Assembly: GCA_013397435.1 (NCBI GenBank)
Contig: VZRG01000441.1
Coordinates: 129,477-193,476, forward strand
Length of the DNA stretch: 64,000 nt
Direction: 5' to 3'
Source of the DNA: Erythrocercus mccallii
Lineage: Eukaryota; Chordata; Aves; Passeriformes; Dicruridae
Made by a program: the position numbers and the translations under genes. Positions 54,301 to 59,759 of the stretch are shown in pieces. Position 1 is the first letter of the stretch, and the number at the start of each line of letters is the position of its first letter. Below the pieces are notes generated by a model. It did no database searches, was not told the DNA's origin, and was given only the letters and a program-made list of their open reading frames with translations.

Positions 54301-55691
54301 GCCTGTATATTCTCAAAAGAATTCCCCTTCTTAGAAAAAGAAATTATTTTCTCTCCCTTCTCTGCACTGTCAAAATAACTAAGCTGGGGAGAACCACAGA
54401 CTGACTTTGAGTGCAAGACTTAGTCTAACCACAAGCCCTGTATGCATGGAAGTGACAGCACTGTAACAGATCAATCCTACAGTCAGCTCTGTGCATGCTT
54501 GCCTAATTCCAAGAATAACCTCCTTTCAAATGCCACATGCCTTTTGGAATACTGAAAATACATATATTTTTTCAAACAGGACATCTTCACGAACAACTTA
54601 GACACGGCCTTCAAGAGACAGCAAAGAAATTTAAAAATTATTTATCCCATGTTATTTTCTTAACCAAGTGAGGAGCTCCACCATAGTTATTCTATGCATG
54701 TCAGGACATGACCTCATCATGAAGCAATCAACAAGATCAACTTCTGCATCCATGTCACATCTTAAAGTCAATAACAATTCACACAAAGCCTGTATATTGC
54801 TAGATTCTCCTTTTTCATCATCATGCCTATGAAGCATAGAAGTCTTTCTTCTCATTATACTGCTAGGATAGGCTCAATCACTGCTCAGTAAAGGGAAACT
54901 CCAAACTAAACAACACAGTTACAGCCAAGAAACTCTCCTATTCAATGTTATTAGGCTATTTCAGTCCATAGAAAGTTCCTCAAGACAAGACACACAGTTT
55001 CACTGCACCTAACATCGTAACCAAATCCATCAAATACAATATATATATATATTGACATATGCACAATGAAGAAAGCTTGGTATGTTTTTGGTTTTCTGGA
55101 CACAAACACAAGAATTTTCTGGGAAGACTTTTCAGACAGTTCCAGTAAAAGTGTGTCCTCCTGTCATAAAGTAATCTCAACTCTGAGCCCCATGATGGAA
55201 GTGAAGTGATACCAGACTGCAGAAATGCAGAACCTGCTGCACTTTCTGCTACAGCAGCACAGATTTCCCAGCATAGAGAATTACCAAGAGATACACACAG
55301 CTCTTCCACTATCTCTCAGTAAAAACACTGTCATTGCAAAGAGATAAACATTAATTATTCTGTAGGTATTCCATTTCTCACAATGCAGTTTTCTGGCACC
55401 TCTGAAGGTTCAGCTTGTCACCTTCAGCTGTCTGAACACTCACAATCCATACAGATCAAGTAATTTATTTCAGTCAGACTCTGGCATATCTGGCTTTAGT
55501 CTCATTTTCACCCAGTCAGAATGACATACAGTAAAAGTATCATGTACCCATTTTGTGCAGAGCTACTGTGCGTTTCTGAGTCATCACTATCGCTGATGAC
55601 AATTGTGTCCCCATCAGCACTGCTGGTGTGGCCATTCGCCATTCCATTGTGATGGGCTGGAGCTATGACTTCCAAAACCTTACACTGCAAC
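12111..55691 (-). CDS. BAZ1A: BAZ1A/ACF1, chromatin remodelling subunit (5'-partial, 24 exons)
   Basis: BAZ1A (ACF1) partners the ISWI ATPase SMARCA5 in the nuclear ACF and CHRAC complexes, which slide and space nucleosomes. Twenty-four exons, 55548-55691 down to 12111-12301, join in phase into 1428 codons plus stop. They match human BAZ1A from about residue 131 to the end (about 1425 residues). In order, using human-like numbering, they encode the SDSDDSE acidic patch (~170), an A-T-hook-like RRRGRPPKR (~280), a charged coiled coil (~310-410), DDT (~420-490), WHIM motifs (~590-670 and ~800), a C4HC3 PHD finger (~1148-1198), an acidic run and a bromodomain (~1430-1533). The C-terminus ends KKSRI. 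The WAC domain (~22-128), the start codon and the promoter are absent and presumably lie beyond the right edge. All introns are GT-AG except the GC-AG intron at 38446-38889. I saw no frameshift or premature stop. Confidence 0.97.
12302..12835 (-). other. BAZ1A: BAZ1A intron (exons 23-24)
   Basis: 534 bases, GTAAGT...CACTAG, AT-rich. No repeat or other gene is seen. Confidence 0.85.
12836..12923 (-). CDS. BAZ1A: BAZ1A window exon 23 (bromodomain, ZA loop)
   Basis: 88 bases, residues ~1468-1497. It encodes VPDYYDIIKKPIALNIIREK and VNKCEYKLA. The donor CAT|GTAAGT is strong. Confidence 0.97.
12924..14993 (-). other. BAZ1A: BAZ1A intron (exons 22-23)
   Basis: 2.07 kb, GTAACT...TTTTAG. AT-rich unique sequence; the short open frames on both strands look like chance. 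Confidence 0.85.
14994..15136 (-). CDS. BAZ1A: BAZ1A window exon 22 (bromodomain, first part)
   Basis: 143 bases, residues ~1420-1467. It encodes GRQGGVHELSAFEQLIVELV and RHDDSWPFMKLVSKIQ. The WPF shelf of the acetyl-lysine pocket is intact. The donor is CAG|GTAACT. Confidence 0.97.
15137..16161 (-). other. BAZ1A: BAZ1A intron (exons 21-22)
   Basis: 1.03 kb, GTTAGA...TTCCAG, with a long pyrimidine tract at the acceptor (15141-15150 is an A run on plus). Nothing else is recognised. Confidence 0.85.
16162..16631 (-). CDS. BAZ1A: BAZ1A window exon 21 (basic, Ser/Arg-rich linker)
   Basis: 470 bases, residues ~1263-1420. It is a disordered basic linker between PHD and bromodomain with conserved islands such as LQADVFVELLGPRRRRRGRK and PKRRGRKRQST. 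The frame stays open for about 47 codons into the upstream intron, but the acceptor TTTTTAG|CCCATC fixes the start by phase. Confidence 0.96.
16632..17893 (-). other. BAZ1A: BAZ1A intron (exons 20-21)
   Basis: 1.26 kb. It holds a G/T-rich low-complexity tract at about 17313-17438, listed separately. No other element is seen. Confidence 0.85.
17313..17438. repeat. G/T-rich low-complexity tract with G-runs
   Basis: The plus strand is dominated by GGTTT and TTTGG units. Between 17391 and 17420 runs of seven, five and three G plus a GG are closely spaced, which could form a G-quadruplex in the DNA strand opposite the transcript template. Confidence 0.6.
17894..18117 (-). CDS. BAZ1A: BAZ1A window exon 20 (PHD end, acidic run)
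   Basis: 224 bases, residues ~1189-1263. It completes the PHD with GDWFCPEC, continues RPKQRSRRLSSRQRPS and then encodes a long Glu/Asp-rich run (EEEQDEEDESQEEEEI). Such acidic runs in remodellers often bind histones; that role here is inference. The donor is AAG|GTATAT. Confidence 0.96.
18225..18472 (-). CDS. BAZ1A: BAZ1A window exon 19 (PHD finger, first part)
   Basis: 248 bases, residues ~1106-1188. It encodes GRSYKTVLDRWRESLLSS and the first six zinc ligands of the PHD finger in CKVCRKKGDAESMVLCDGC and YHTYC. It is separated from exon 18 by the 7.2-kb intron. The donor AAG|GTATCT falls inside the PHD finger. Confidence 0.97.
19280..19299. repeat. CA dinucleotide microsatellite (short)
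   Basis: An interrupted CA run of about 20 bases inside a BAZ1A intron. Confidence 0.7.
25458..25507. repeat. TA/TATC microsatellite
   Basis: TA repeats pass into TATATC and TATC units, then GTGA repeats. It lies about 170 bases downstream (in gene direction) of BAZ1A exon 18. Confidence 0.75.
25680..25828 (-). CDS. BAZ1A: BAZ1A window exon 18
   Basis: 149 bases, residues ~1056-1106. It encodes LLGLKTEAPSAASTSTSTPQ, then VVHYLASALLQIEQGIERRF and LKAPL. The donor is TTG|GTAAGT. Confidence 0.95.
26390..26458. repeat. A/C-rich low-complexity tract
   Basis: Degenerate units of CCCAAAC, AACCCCC and CCAACCAAAC on plus. Same composition class as the tract at 27819 but on the opposite strand. Confidence 0.6.
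27819..27918. repeat. G/T-rich low-complexity tract
   Basis: Runs of TTTTG and GGTTTT on plus, ending in a GGGGGGG run. It gives spurious Phe- and Lys-rich open frames on the two strands. Confidence 0.65.
28267..28421 (-). CDS. BAZ1A: BAZ1A window exon 17
   Basis: 155 bases, residues ~1005-1056. It begins VTDRQAWRAALEHGRYEFL and continues with NDENKENGIIKTVNEE and the acidic segment before KFIVKDR. The donor is ACAG|GTAAGA. Confidence 0.95.
28604..28767 (-). CDS. BAZ1A: BAZ1A window exon 16
   Basis: 164 bases, residues ~950-1004. It encodes a variable linker and then AEKQLELRLRDFLLDIEDRI and YQGTLGAIK. The acceptor CTTGCAG is supported by phase and by alignment at EKPQ. Confidence 0.95.
28768..31329 (-). 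other. BAZ1A: BAZ1A intron (exons 15-16)
   Basis: 2.56 kb, GTAAAT...TTGCAG. It includes a 12-base A run at 30360 and a purine-only tract at 31151-31185. No gene or transposon is recognised. Confidence 0.85.
31151..31185. repeat. Polypurine tract
   Basis: 35 consecutive purines on plus made of A runs and GGAA units. On the transcript this is a polypyrimidine tract 1.7 kb from the nearest functional acceptor. Confidence 0.7.
31330..31938 (-). CDS. BAZ1A: BAZ1A window exon 15 (largest; WHIM3-type motif)
   Basis: 609 bases, residues ~747-950. It encodes the LGRDRLYRRYWIFPSVPGLF motif typical of the WHIM3/D-TOX E segment, the EEDYSGLTEDMLLPR stretch and PNRWCFYSSREQLDQLLEAL. The short piece corresponding to EQINCVTREPL in human differs here (EETTCEKSEPL), a locally fast-evolving spot. 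Confidence 0.96.
31939..33539 (-). other. BAZ1A: BAZ1A intron (exons 14-15)
   Basis: 1.6 kb, GTAATG...CTCTAG, AT-rich; nothing further is recognised. Confidence 0.85.
33540..33664 (-). CDS. BAZ1A: BAZ1A window exon 14 (acidic/basic linker)
   Basis: 125 bases, residues ~705-747. It encodes EEEREDLDTSTESKEMERKE, then VTEDEEELGPNKKRRRG, a patch that looks like a nuclear localisation signal. The open frame upstream of the acceptor TGTCAG is intron, not coding. Confidence 0.95.
33665..34299 (-). other. BAZ1A: BAZ1A intron (exons 13-14)
   Basis: 635 bases, GTATGA...TGTCAG. No element seen. Confidence 0.85.
34300..34413 (-). CDS. BAZ1A: BAZ1A window exon 13 (charged helix)
   Basis: 114 bases, residues ~667-705. 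It is a Lys/Glu-rich helix ending PAVEISVG. The length is a multiple of three, so skipping would leave the frame intact. The donor is GG|GTATGA. Confidence 0.94.
34686..34851 (-). CDS. BAZ1A: BAZ1A window exon 12 (WHIM region)
   Basis: 166 bases, residues ~612-667. It encodes EKMKILHALCGKLLTLVSTR followed by FIEDSVDVLRQAKQEFRELK. WHIM motifs in this family pack against ISWI. It ends AAAAR before donor AAG|GTAGAA. Confidence 0.96.
34852..35493 (-). other. BAZ1A: BAZ1A intron (exons 11-12)
   Basis: 642 bases, GTAATA...TATTAG. No element seen. Confidence 0.85.
35494..35718 (-). CDS. BAZ1A: BAZ1A window exon 11
   Basis: 225 bases, residues ~537-612. It encodes LDLDSCTLSEILRLHILASG, the YRYQKRGGFDTTDDAC segment and SSTSVYDLLPG. 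This is the highly conserved core before the WHIM region. Confidence 0.96.
35848..35943 (-). CDS. BAZ1A: BAZ1A window exon 10
   Basis: 96 bases, residues ~505-537. It encodes DLTEALDEDADPTKSALSAV and AAAWPQLHQG. The donor AGG|GTATGT is a good match. Confidence 0.95.
35944..38298 (-). other. BAZ1A: BAZ1A intron (exons 9-10)
   Basis: 2.36 kb with donor GTCAGA and acceptor TTAAAG. No transposon or exon is recognised. Confidence 0.85.
38299..38445 (-). CDS. BAZ1A: BAZ1A window exon 9 (DDT domain, second part)
   Basis: 147 bases, residues ~456-505. It encodes EVLEEALVGNDTEGPLCELL and FFFLTAIFQAMAEEEEEVAK, the rest of DDT plus an acidic tail. The acceptor TTCACAG belongs to the GC-AG intron. The donor AAAG|GTCAGA departs from consensus. 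Confidence 0.95.
38446..38889 (-). other. BAZ1A: BAZ1A GC-AG intron inside the DDT domain
   Basis: 444 bases. On the minus strand the junction reads TTTAG|GCAAGT and the acceptor reads TTCACAG|AGGTT. Only this GC donor joins the conserved TLEVLEEAL in frame. AG|GCAAGT is the classic context of GC-AG introns. Reading through the intron stays open until 38543. Confidence 0.9.
38890..39028 (-). CDS. BAZ1A: BAZ1A window exon 8 (DDT domain, first part; GC donor)
   Basis: 139 bases, residues ~410-456. It encodes LPPEIFGDALMVLEFLHAFG, helices 1-2 of the DDT domain, which contacts the ISWI ATPase partner and DNA. The exon ends GTGACTTTAG followed by GCAAGT, so the downstream intron uses a GC donor. 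No nearby GT keeps the reading frame. Confidence 0.95.
39029..41367 (-). other. BAZ1A: BAZ1A intron (exons 7-8)
   Basis: 2.34 kb, GTATGA...TTGCAG. It holds an antisense-to-plus CR1 copy at 39856-40410 and a TAGTATA-type microrepeat near 40911-40938. Confidence 0.85.
39856..40410 (-). mobile_element. CR1 LINE 3' fragment
   Basis: A CR1 3' end in minus orientation, same strand as BAZ1A. On plus it starts with the reversed terminal repeat (ACAGAATCACA) and runs through TTGGAAGGGGACTACAAGGA, CCATGTCCTGTCACTGGGC-type and GTACTCCAGGTGAGGCTGCA blocks. It is 5'-truncated near 40410. Its open frames on both strands are not genes. Confidence 0.9.
41368..41463 (-). CDS. BAZ1A: BAZ1A window exon 7
   Basis: 96 bases, exactly 32 codons, residues ~378-409. 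It ends the coiled coil and encodes YVEYLKQWSKPREDMECDDL, identical in pattern to mammals. It is a symmetric phase-0 exon. Confidence 0.95.
41464..42231 (-). other. BAZ1A: BAZ1A intron (exons 6-7)
   Basis: 768 bases, GTAATG...TTTCAG. A short G/T-rich stretch with a GGGGGGG run lies at 41655-41697. Confidence 0.85.
42232..42398 (-). CDS. BAZ1A: BAZ1A window exon 6 (coiled coil)
   Basis: 167 bases, residues ~322-377. It encodes an almost pure Lys/Glu/Arg helix beginning AFEKAKLKQEKANA, a predicted long coiled coil or single alpha-helix upstream of DDT. The donor is AAA|GTAATG. The antisense Ser/Phe-rich frame over this exon is a composition shadow. Confidence 0.95.
42399..44397 (-). other. BAZ1A: BAZ1A intron (exons 5-6)
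   Basis: 2.0 kb, GTAAGT...TTCTAG. A decayed CR1 tail may lie at 43611-43665. Otherwise unique. Confidence 0.85.
43611..43665 (+). mobile_element. Probable decayed CR1 3' tail
   Basis: AGATGTTGGACTAGGTAATT followed by a degenerate segment and ATTCTATG resembles the extreme 3' end of CR1 in plus orientation. It is short and diverged, so confidence is moderate. Confidence 0.45.
44398..44500 (-). CDS. BAZ1A: BAZ1A window exon 5
   Basis: 103 bases, residues ~288-322, hydrophilic. It begins EDNNTPKQ after acceptor GATCAG and runs into the charged coiled coil. Conservation is lower than in the domains, so the acceptor choice rests on phase and on alignment to the human EDN start. Confidence 0.9.
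44501..45057 (-). other. BAZ1A: BAZ1A intron (exons 4-5)
   Basis: 557 bases, GTAAGT...ATCAG. It contains a two-copy 25-base tandem duplication at 44649-44698. Confidence 0.85.
44649..44698. repeat. Two-copy 25-base tandem repeat
   Basis: Both copies begin GGCAAGTGACATA and end CTGAG; the middle differs at a few bases. It is a recent-looking local duplication inside an intron. Confidence 0.7.
45058..45192 (-). CDS. BAZ1A: BAZ1A window exon 4 (FFPDEPP and RRRGRPPKR)
   Basis: 135 bases, residues ~243-287. It encodes FSYFFPDEPPTFIFSP followed by RRRGRPPKR, whose GRP core flanked by basic residues resembles an A-T hook. The donor is CCT|GTAAGT. The exon is in frame and symmetric. Confidence 0.95.
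45193..46950 (-). other. BAZ1A: BAZ1A intron (exons 3-4)
   Basis: 1.76 kb, GTAAGC...ACTAAG. No transposon or exon is recognised; open frames of up to 101 codons lack any known similarity. Confidence 0.85.
46951..47038 (-). CDS. BAZ1A: BAZ1A window exon 3
   Basis: 88 bases, residues ~213-242. It encodes RRKHLFSRDRLKLFLKQHCE and ends GVIKAK. The acceptor is TACAG|CCGG and the donor is AAG|GTAAGC. It belongs to the conserved region between the WAC and DDT domains. Confidence 0.95.
47039..48936 (-). other. BAZ1A: BAZ1A intron (exons 2-3)
   Basis: 1.9 kb, GTAAAA...TACAG. It includes a candidate solo LTR at about 48152-48700. Confidence 0.85.
48152..48700 (+). mobile_element. Candidate solo LTR of an endogenous retrovirus
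   Basis: A ~550-base block differing in texture from the surrounding intron. It could start TGTTAAGG and end GACAACA, the TG...CA ends expected of an LTR. It has an AATAAA at about 48620 followed by a short R/U5-like segment. I could not see a matching target-site duplication and no internal retroviral genes are present. Boundaries and family are uncertain. Confidence 0.4.
48937..49038 (-). CDS. BAZ1A: BAZ1A window exon 2
   Basis: 102 bases, human-like residues ~179-213. It encodes KKAIIDPSLFKYKVQP and ends VKASQL before donor AG|GTAAAA. It closes in phase with both neighbours. Confidence 0.95.
50279..50296. repeat. TTAA/TAAT tetranucleotide repeat
   Basis: About four tandem TAAT units in AT-rich intron sequence. 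Confidence 0.6.
51738..52100 (-). mobile_element. CR1 LINE 3' fragment
   Basis: Minus-oriented CR1 tail. On plus it starts with the reversed terminal motif CATAGAATCATTAAGGTTGG, then the CTCTCATCCTGTCACTTGCT and CTCCAGGCTAAACAAACCC blocks. It is more diverged than the 39.9-kb copy. Confidence 0.85.
54652..54855 (-). other. Unexplained 67-codon open frame with coding-like texture
   Basis: On the BAZ1A strand inside the 6.5-kb intron, an open frame encodes a hydrophilic-to-amphipathic peptide containing IQALCELLLTLRCDMDAEVD and ends in LLTWLRK. It has balanced composition unlike AT-rich chance frames, but no flanking splice sites are convincing and I do not recognise it. It could be a processed-pseudogene fragment, a transposon fragment or chance. 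Confidence 0.25.
55040..55052. repeat. TA dinucleotide repeat (short)
   Basis: A short run of TA units within the BAZ1A intron. Confidence 0.6.
55548..55691 (-). CDS. BAZ1A: BAZ1A window exon 1 (linker after WAC, acidic patch)
   Basis: The first coding exon visible, equivalent to human residues ~131-179. It starts by completing an Arg codon (AG|G) after acceptor TTTCAG and encodes LQCKVLEVIAP and the SDSDDSE casein-kinase-like acidic patch. The 144 bases are a multiple of three. The donor TGG|GTACAT is weak. Confidence 0.95.
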
Positions 55692-56960
55692 CTGAAATAA
55701 AACACAGACATTTATTAATGTCAAAAGTTTTTCACTAGTACAAGGAGTCTAAAACTGTAGCAGATGTTATTTTAAGAATACATACATAACTCAACATTGT
55801 AGCATCTACTAAGCAAGTAACTAAGAGCCCTGAACTGATATACTAGGTAAAATATTAATTTCATAAGTACCACCTAATACATGGACAAATTCATCTACTT
55901 ACACAGCTATCAGCTTCACTTCTCAGGAAAACAAATCAAGTTACTTGTGGTTGTGAGGAGTTTTTTTCAGTTCTCATTTAAGTAAAGTAAAAGGCTAATG
56001 TGTTACTGTAAAACTAGACAACAAACTTCTACATTATTTTCATAGCAGTCTAAGAAAAGCAAAAGATTTTCAGATCTTGAAGTATTTTTACTTGTAAGAG
56101 ATCATCTTCTACTACTGTCGATGACCTAAATAAACAAGGCTGAAATGATCATTATGCCTCTAATCTTAATAATGGCCCATTTATCAGCTGACACATATTA
56201 AGGCTCCATCTGGCATGCACACAATTGGCAAAACAAGCCTATTCCTCTGCCGTCCTGAATGGTAGTTATAAAAGGGAGAATTAACTACATATCAAAAAGT
56301 ATAATTAATCAACACTTCATGCTGGGTAACTGTACTATGGCTGATTCTTAACCACTAACTTTCACCCATTTCTAGAATTCTATGGTCCCTATTCTTTAGC
56401 TTAACATCCAAAAGCCTTGTCTGATTCATGAAATTAACTGCTGTAGTCAATGGACATTGTCACATTTTACCACTGAAAGCTCAAAGCATGAGAAAAAGAA
56501 CACATAATAATTTTCTTCTCTGGGCACCAAGCACTCCCACTTGAAATACATAAAATGAAGAATACATGAAGTCCTGGGCTTGAACTAGTGGTGTCACACT
56601 TAGGCTAAAAACAAACCTACCTCATGAAATCCATGATAAACAAATTCTAAATGTTCTTCTATCTGAACTGAACACTGGTAAAAAGGAAGCAATGTCAAAA
56701 TACTTCTTGAACACATCTTTCTGCAAGAAGACAGTACTACTCAAAATTTGTACACACTGGGAAGGCTGGGGGTGGGGAAGGGGGGGAGGAGGAAAAAAAA
56801 GATGGTGGTAATCAGAGAAAATCCCAAAGAATTAAAATAACATAATAACGTTAAAATATCCTAGGTAGCATTCTTGTTACATTATCAAGGATCAGTAATG
56901 CAGTTAGACCCTGTAGCTGCTCTCCGCAACAGGAAGGGAACTCCAGGATACTTCAGCAGG

Positions 56961-57066
56961 TTATTAAAAAATGAAAAATAATAAAAAAAAATGAAAAATA
57001 ATAAAAAATAATAAAAAATGAAAATAGTAAAAAAAAAAATTTAAAAAATAAAAAAAAAATAAAAAA
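56961..57066. repeat. A-rich simple repeat (AATAAAAAA/TGAAAAATAA units)
   Basis: About 106 bases of A runs with regularly spaced T and TG interruptions; the unit AAAAATGAAAAATAAT recurs. It could be a tail of an old retroposed sequence or an expanded microsatellite. Confidence 0.75.
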
Positions 57067-57660
57067 CCCCCAACAAAACTATTAACATCCTTATATACTC
57101 CTAAAGACAACAATATGACCAATGCTTACAGTATCCATGAGGACACCAGAGCTGCTTGCATGCAGAGGCAGCCCACACCCACTTGGACTTGCTGGCCACC
57201 CGCACACTGCCATTCCTATGCTGCCTATCTAGTTTCCAAAGCTGGCAAGTCTGGGGCTGGAAGACATATCTTCCCATACAGTGAAGACCAAGCTTATTCA
57301 CTGTAAAAAATCTAAATAGACTCTGTATAAAGAACCAAGAGCATCCACATATAGTGGAGGGAGAACGTGGTAACTGTTCACAAAGTCAATCCAAGTCCAA
57401 CCAGGCTTATTAAGGTCTGGCCTAGCACCAGATTCTGAGTTCTCTAAGTAAAGTCTATTATTAGTAACTTGGTTTTCCAATATTTGCAACATCACAGTCA
57501 CCCATTCATACTAAATAATAGGGAGCCAACTGCATGACAGAATGTATATTTGTAGGCTGGGTTTTTTGAAATCCAACAAAGATCACCTCCTAAGAAAAGA
57601 ATTCTTAGCAGAACTAGTTTTGTTTCAGATTATAAAATAAATTTCCTGGTGAGTCCCATT

Positions 57661-57878
57661 CCGATTAAGACACGCTTTTAATTCCAATGGCAAGCCAGCG
57701 GAAGCTCCCGACACGCTCCTACTGTCACCGCGCTCGCCACTAGAGGGGGCGGCACACGCCACGGCCGCGCCGCGCCCCGCGCCACCCGCGGCGCCCACTG
57801 ACAAAGAGGCTTCGGCGCACACACGCCCCAGGCCGTCCTCCTGCACAAAAACATTGCAGTATCCGAGTCACCGCGGAG
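57661..57878. promoter_or_regulatory. Small intronic CpG island with CTCF-like site
   Basis: A ~200-base GC-rich block with about 20 CpGs in an otherwise AT-rich intron. It includes CCACTAGAGGGGGC at 57737-57750, one base away from the CTCF core consensus. Reading on minus, ATGGATGAGCAG|GTAAAA (near 57907-57890) offers a short start-to-donor exon. It may be an insulator or an internal promoter. Confidence 0.45.
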
Positions 57879-59759
57879 CTTTCCAACACTGATTTTACCT
57901 GCTCATCCATCGAGCAGCCCCGTAACTTACAGGGCATCACATCTTCTTCTCTAAGAATGGAAATTACATATACATGCTCGATTCAGTAAACGGCAAAATC
58001 CCGTATACAGCTGCATTCCACCCCCCGCTCCCTTCCCCTTTATTTTTCAGCAGGAAGAATGACTAACAGATTAAGCTATCCCAGAGAGGAAGTGATACTC
58101 CATCTTCTATGCAATTCAAATCATTACCAAAAACCTTTGGGGAAGGAATCAAGTGAAACACACATTACCTGGTGCAATAAAAGCACAATGAGGTACAATT
58201 TAATGCTTACTGATAGACGGGAGATTAAAGACAGTGATGCAACCGTTCCTTCTGGCATTAAAGAAATAATCTATGAACGATTTTTTTAGCCTTTTTTTAG
58301 TCTGTAGTCAAGTCATGGCTAATAGCACAAATTCCCTGGACTAAGTGGCAAAGACACTGTTTCGAGTGCAAGTGGTCGGCTCTTCTTAATAACCTAATCA
58401 TTCCCTGAGTTCACTCCTACAACTTTCATTTTATATTACAAGGGACATAAAACAACATAACTCAAAGCTGAAGCAAGACATTTAAATGAAGCATACTACT
58501 TGAATTACTTCCTAACATAGATACTTCAAGATCTTTTACACAGCTTAAGTCAAACCATCCTCACTATTCCCCTTAAAGTAAGGTTTGGGGGCAACTCAAT
58601 CTAAAAAACTGGCAGCATCAATGTACATAAATAGGTACCCTAAATATCCCCATCAGGCAGGAACGATTTTCTTCAAATTACAATAAAGATTACAGTCACA
58701 CTGAGTGAATCCCAAAGGCTTTCAAAATAAATTGAGAACAGAACCACCAGGAACTTGCACACAACAGTCCCAGCAACTCTAGCTCAGACAACACTACTTA
58801 AAACAATTTTGCTTACCTATTTCTGCACTACAGGCTGTTACCAATAGTGGGGTCTTCTGGATTGTTGAAATGATGGCTTCATGCTTACAGATCTATTTTT
58901 TGTTAGGCTCAGAAACTAAGATCTTTGAGGTATCTTATGTTATGGGAAGGTCTCCAATAAATGCTTAGTCTTATGGTTTTATCTTTATTCTTCTAAAAAA
59001 CCAGAACAACAAAGAACAACACAGGAGTCCAAAGATTTTCAACACAAAGCCAGAGGTGGTATCATGAACATAATTTTTTTTTTTAATGTAAGTGTATCTT
59101 CTCTCTCAAATGAAAAAGTCTGAGAACTTCCACTGATTTCTGTGAATGCTGGGTAGGACTGGTCAGTTGCACGAGCAAAAGAATAGAACTGACTGCAGCA
59201 ATCCAAGGGCTAGGGACTACAGAATGTGGCACAGGACAGTTTCTCAGGAAACCCAACTCAGTCTCCTTCTGCAAAAAACAATTCTGGGCTGCACTTAGAA
59301 GAGCAGTTTAACACAACTAACAGAAAATGAAGGTCTGACCGAACCTTGTCACTCCCAGAACCCTAAGGAAGAAGCAGGCTGAAGGTAAACAAAAGCAAAC
59401 TGCACCTGCAGCCTGAGGATGCTGCTCCACAAGATGCAGACATCACTTAACAGTTCCTGTCAAATGGGGAGATCTTCCTTCGTCACTCCTCTTTCCAGCC
59501 ACATAAATGGTGCTTGCTTTTTGCAGCCCAGGCAATCAGTTTCATTTACTGTCATGAAACTGAATTCAACTACCTGACAAAACAACTAAACAAAAGAATA
59601 TACATTTTCAAAAAACCAAAAATCCCTAACCCAGTGTGAAACACTGGGTAAGCTTGTGTCATTATCTACTTCAGGCAGCTCACAGAAGGATGAGAACTAG
59701 GGCATATGCAAGATACAAACACTGACCGCAGATAAATGCAGAGGAGGATGGAGAGCTGT

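Larger units (their letters stand above)
49039..55547 (-). other. BAZ1A: BAZ1A intron (exons 1-2 of window), 6.5 kb
   Basis: Donor GTACAT, acceptor TTCCTAG. It contains a CR1 fragment (51738-52100), a TTAA repeat (50279-50296), a TA repeat (55040-55052) and an unexplained sense-strand open frame at 54652-54855. The remainder is unique AT-rich DNA. Confidence 0.8.

Noticed and set aside
54980..55309. 109-codon minus-strand frame next to the exon 1 donor side
   Set aside because: Hydrophobic, Cys-rich peptide without family resemblance; overlaps a TA repeat and looks like chance.
57625..57940. Minus-strand frames over the intronic CpG island as missing BAZ1A N-terminal exons
   Set aside because: The translations do not resemble the WAC domain or the BAZ1A N-terminus in any frame.
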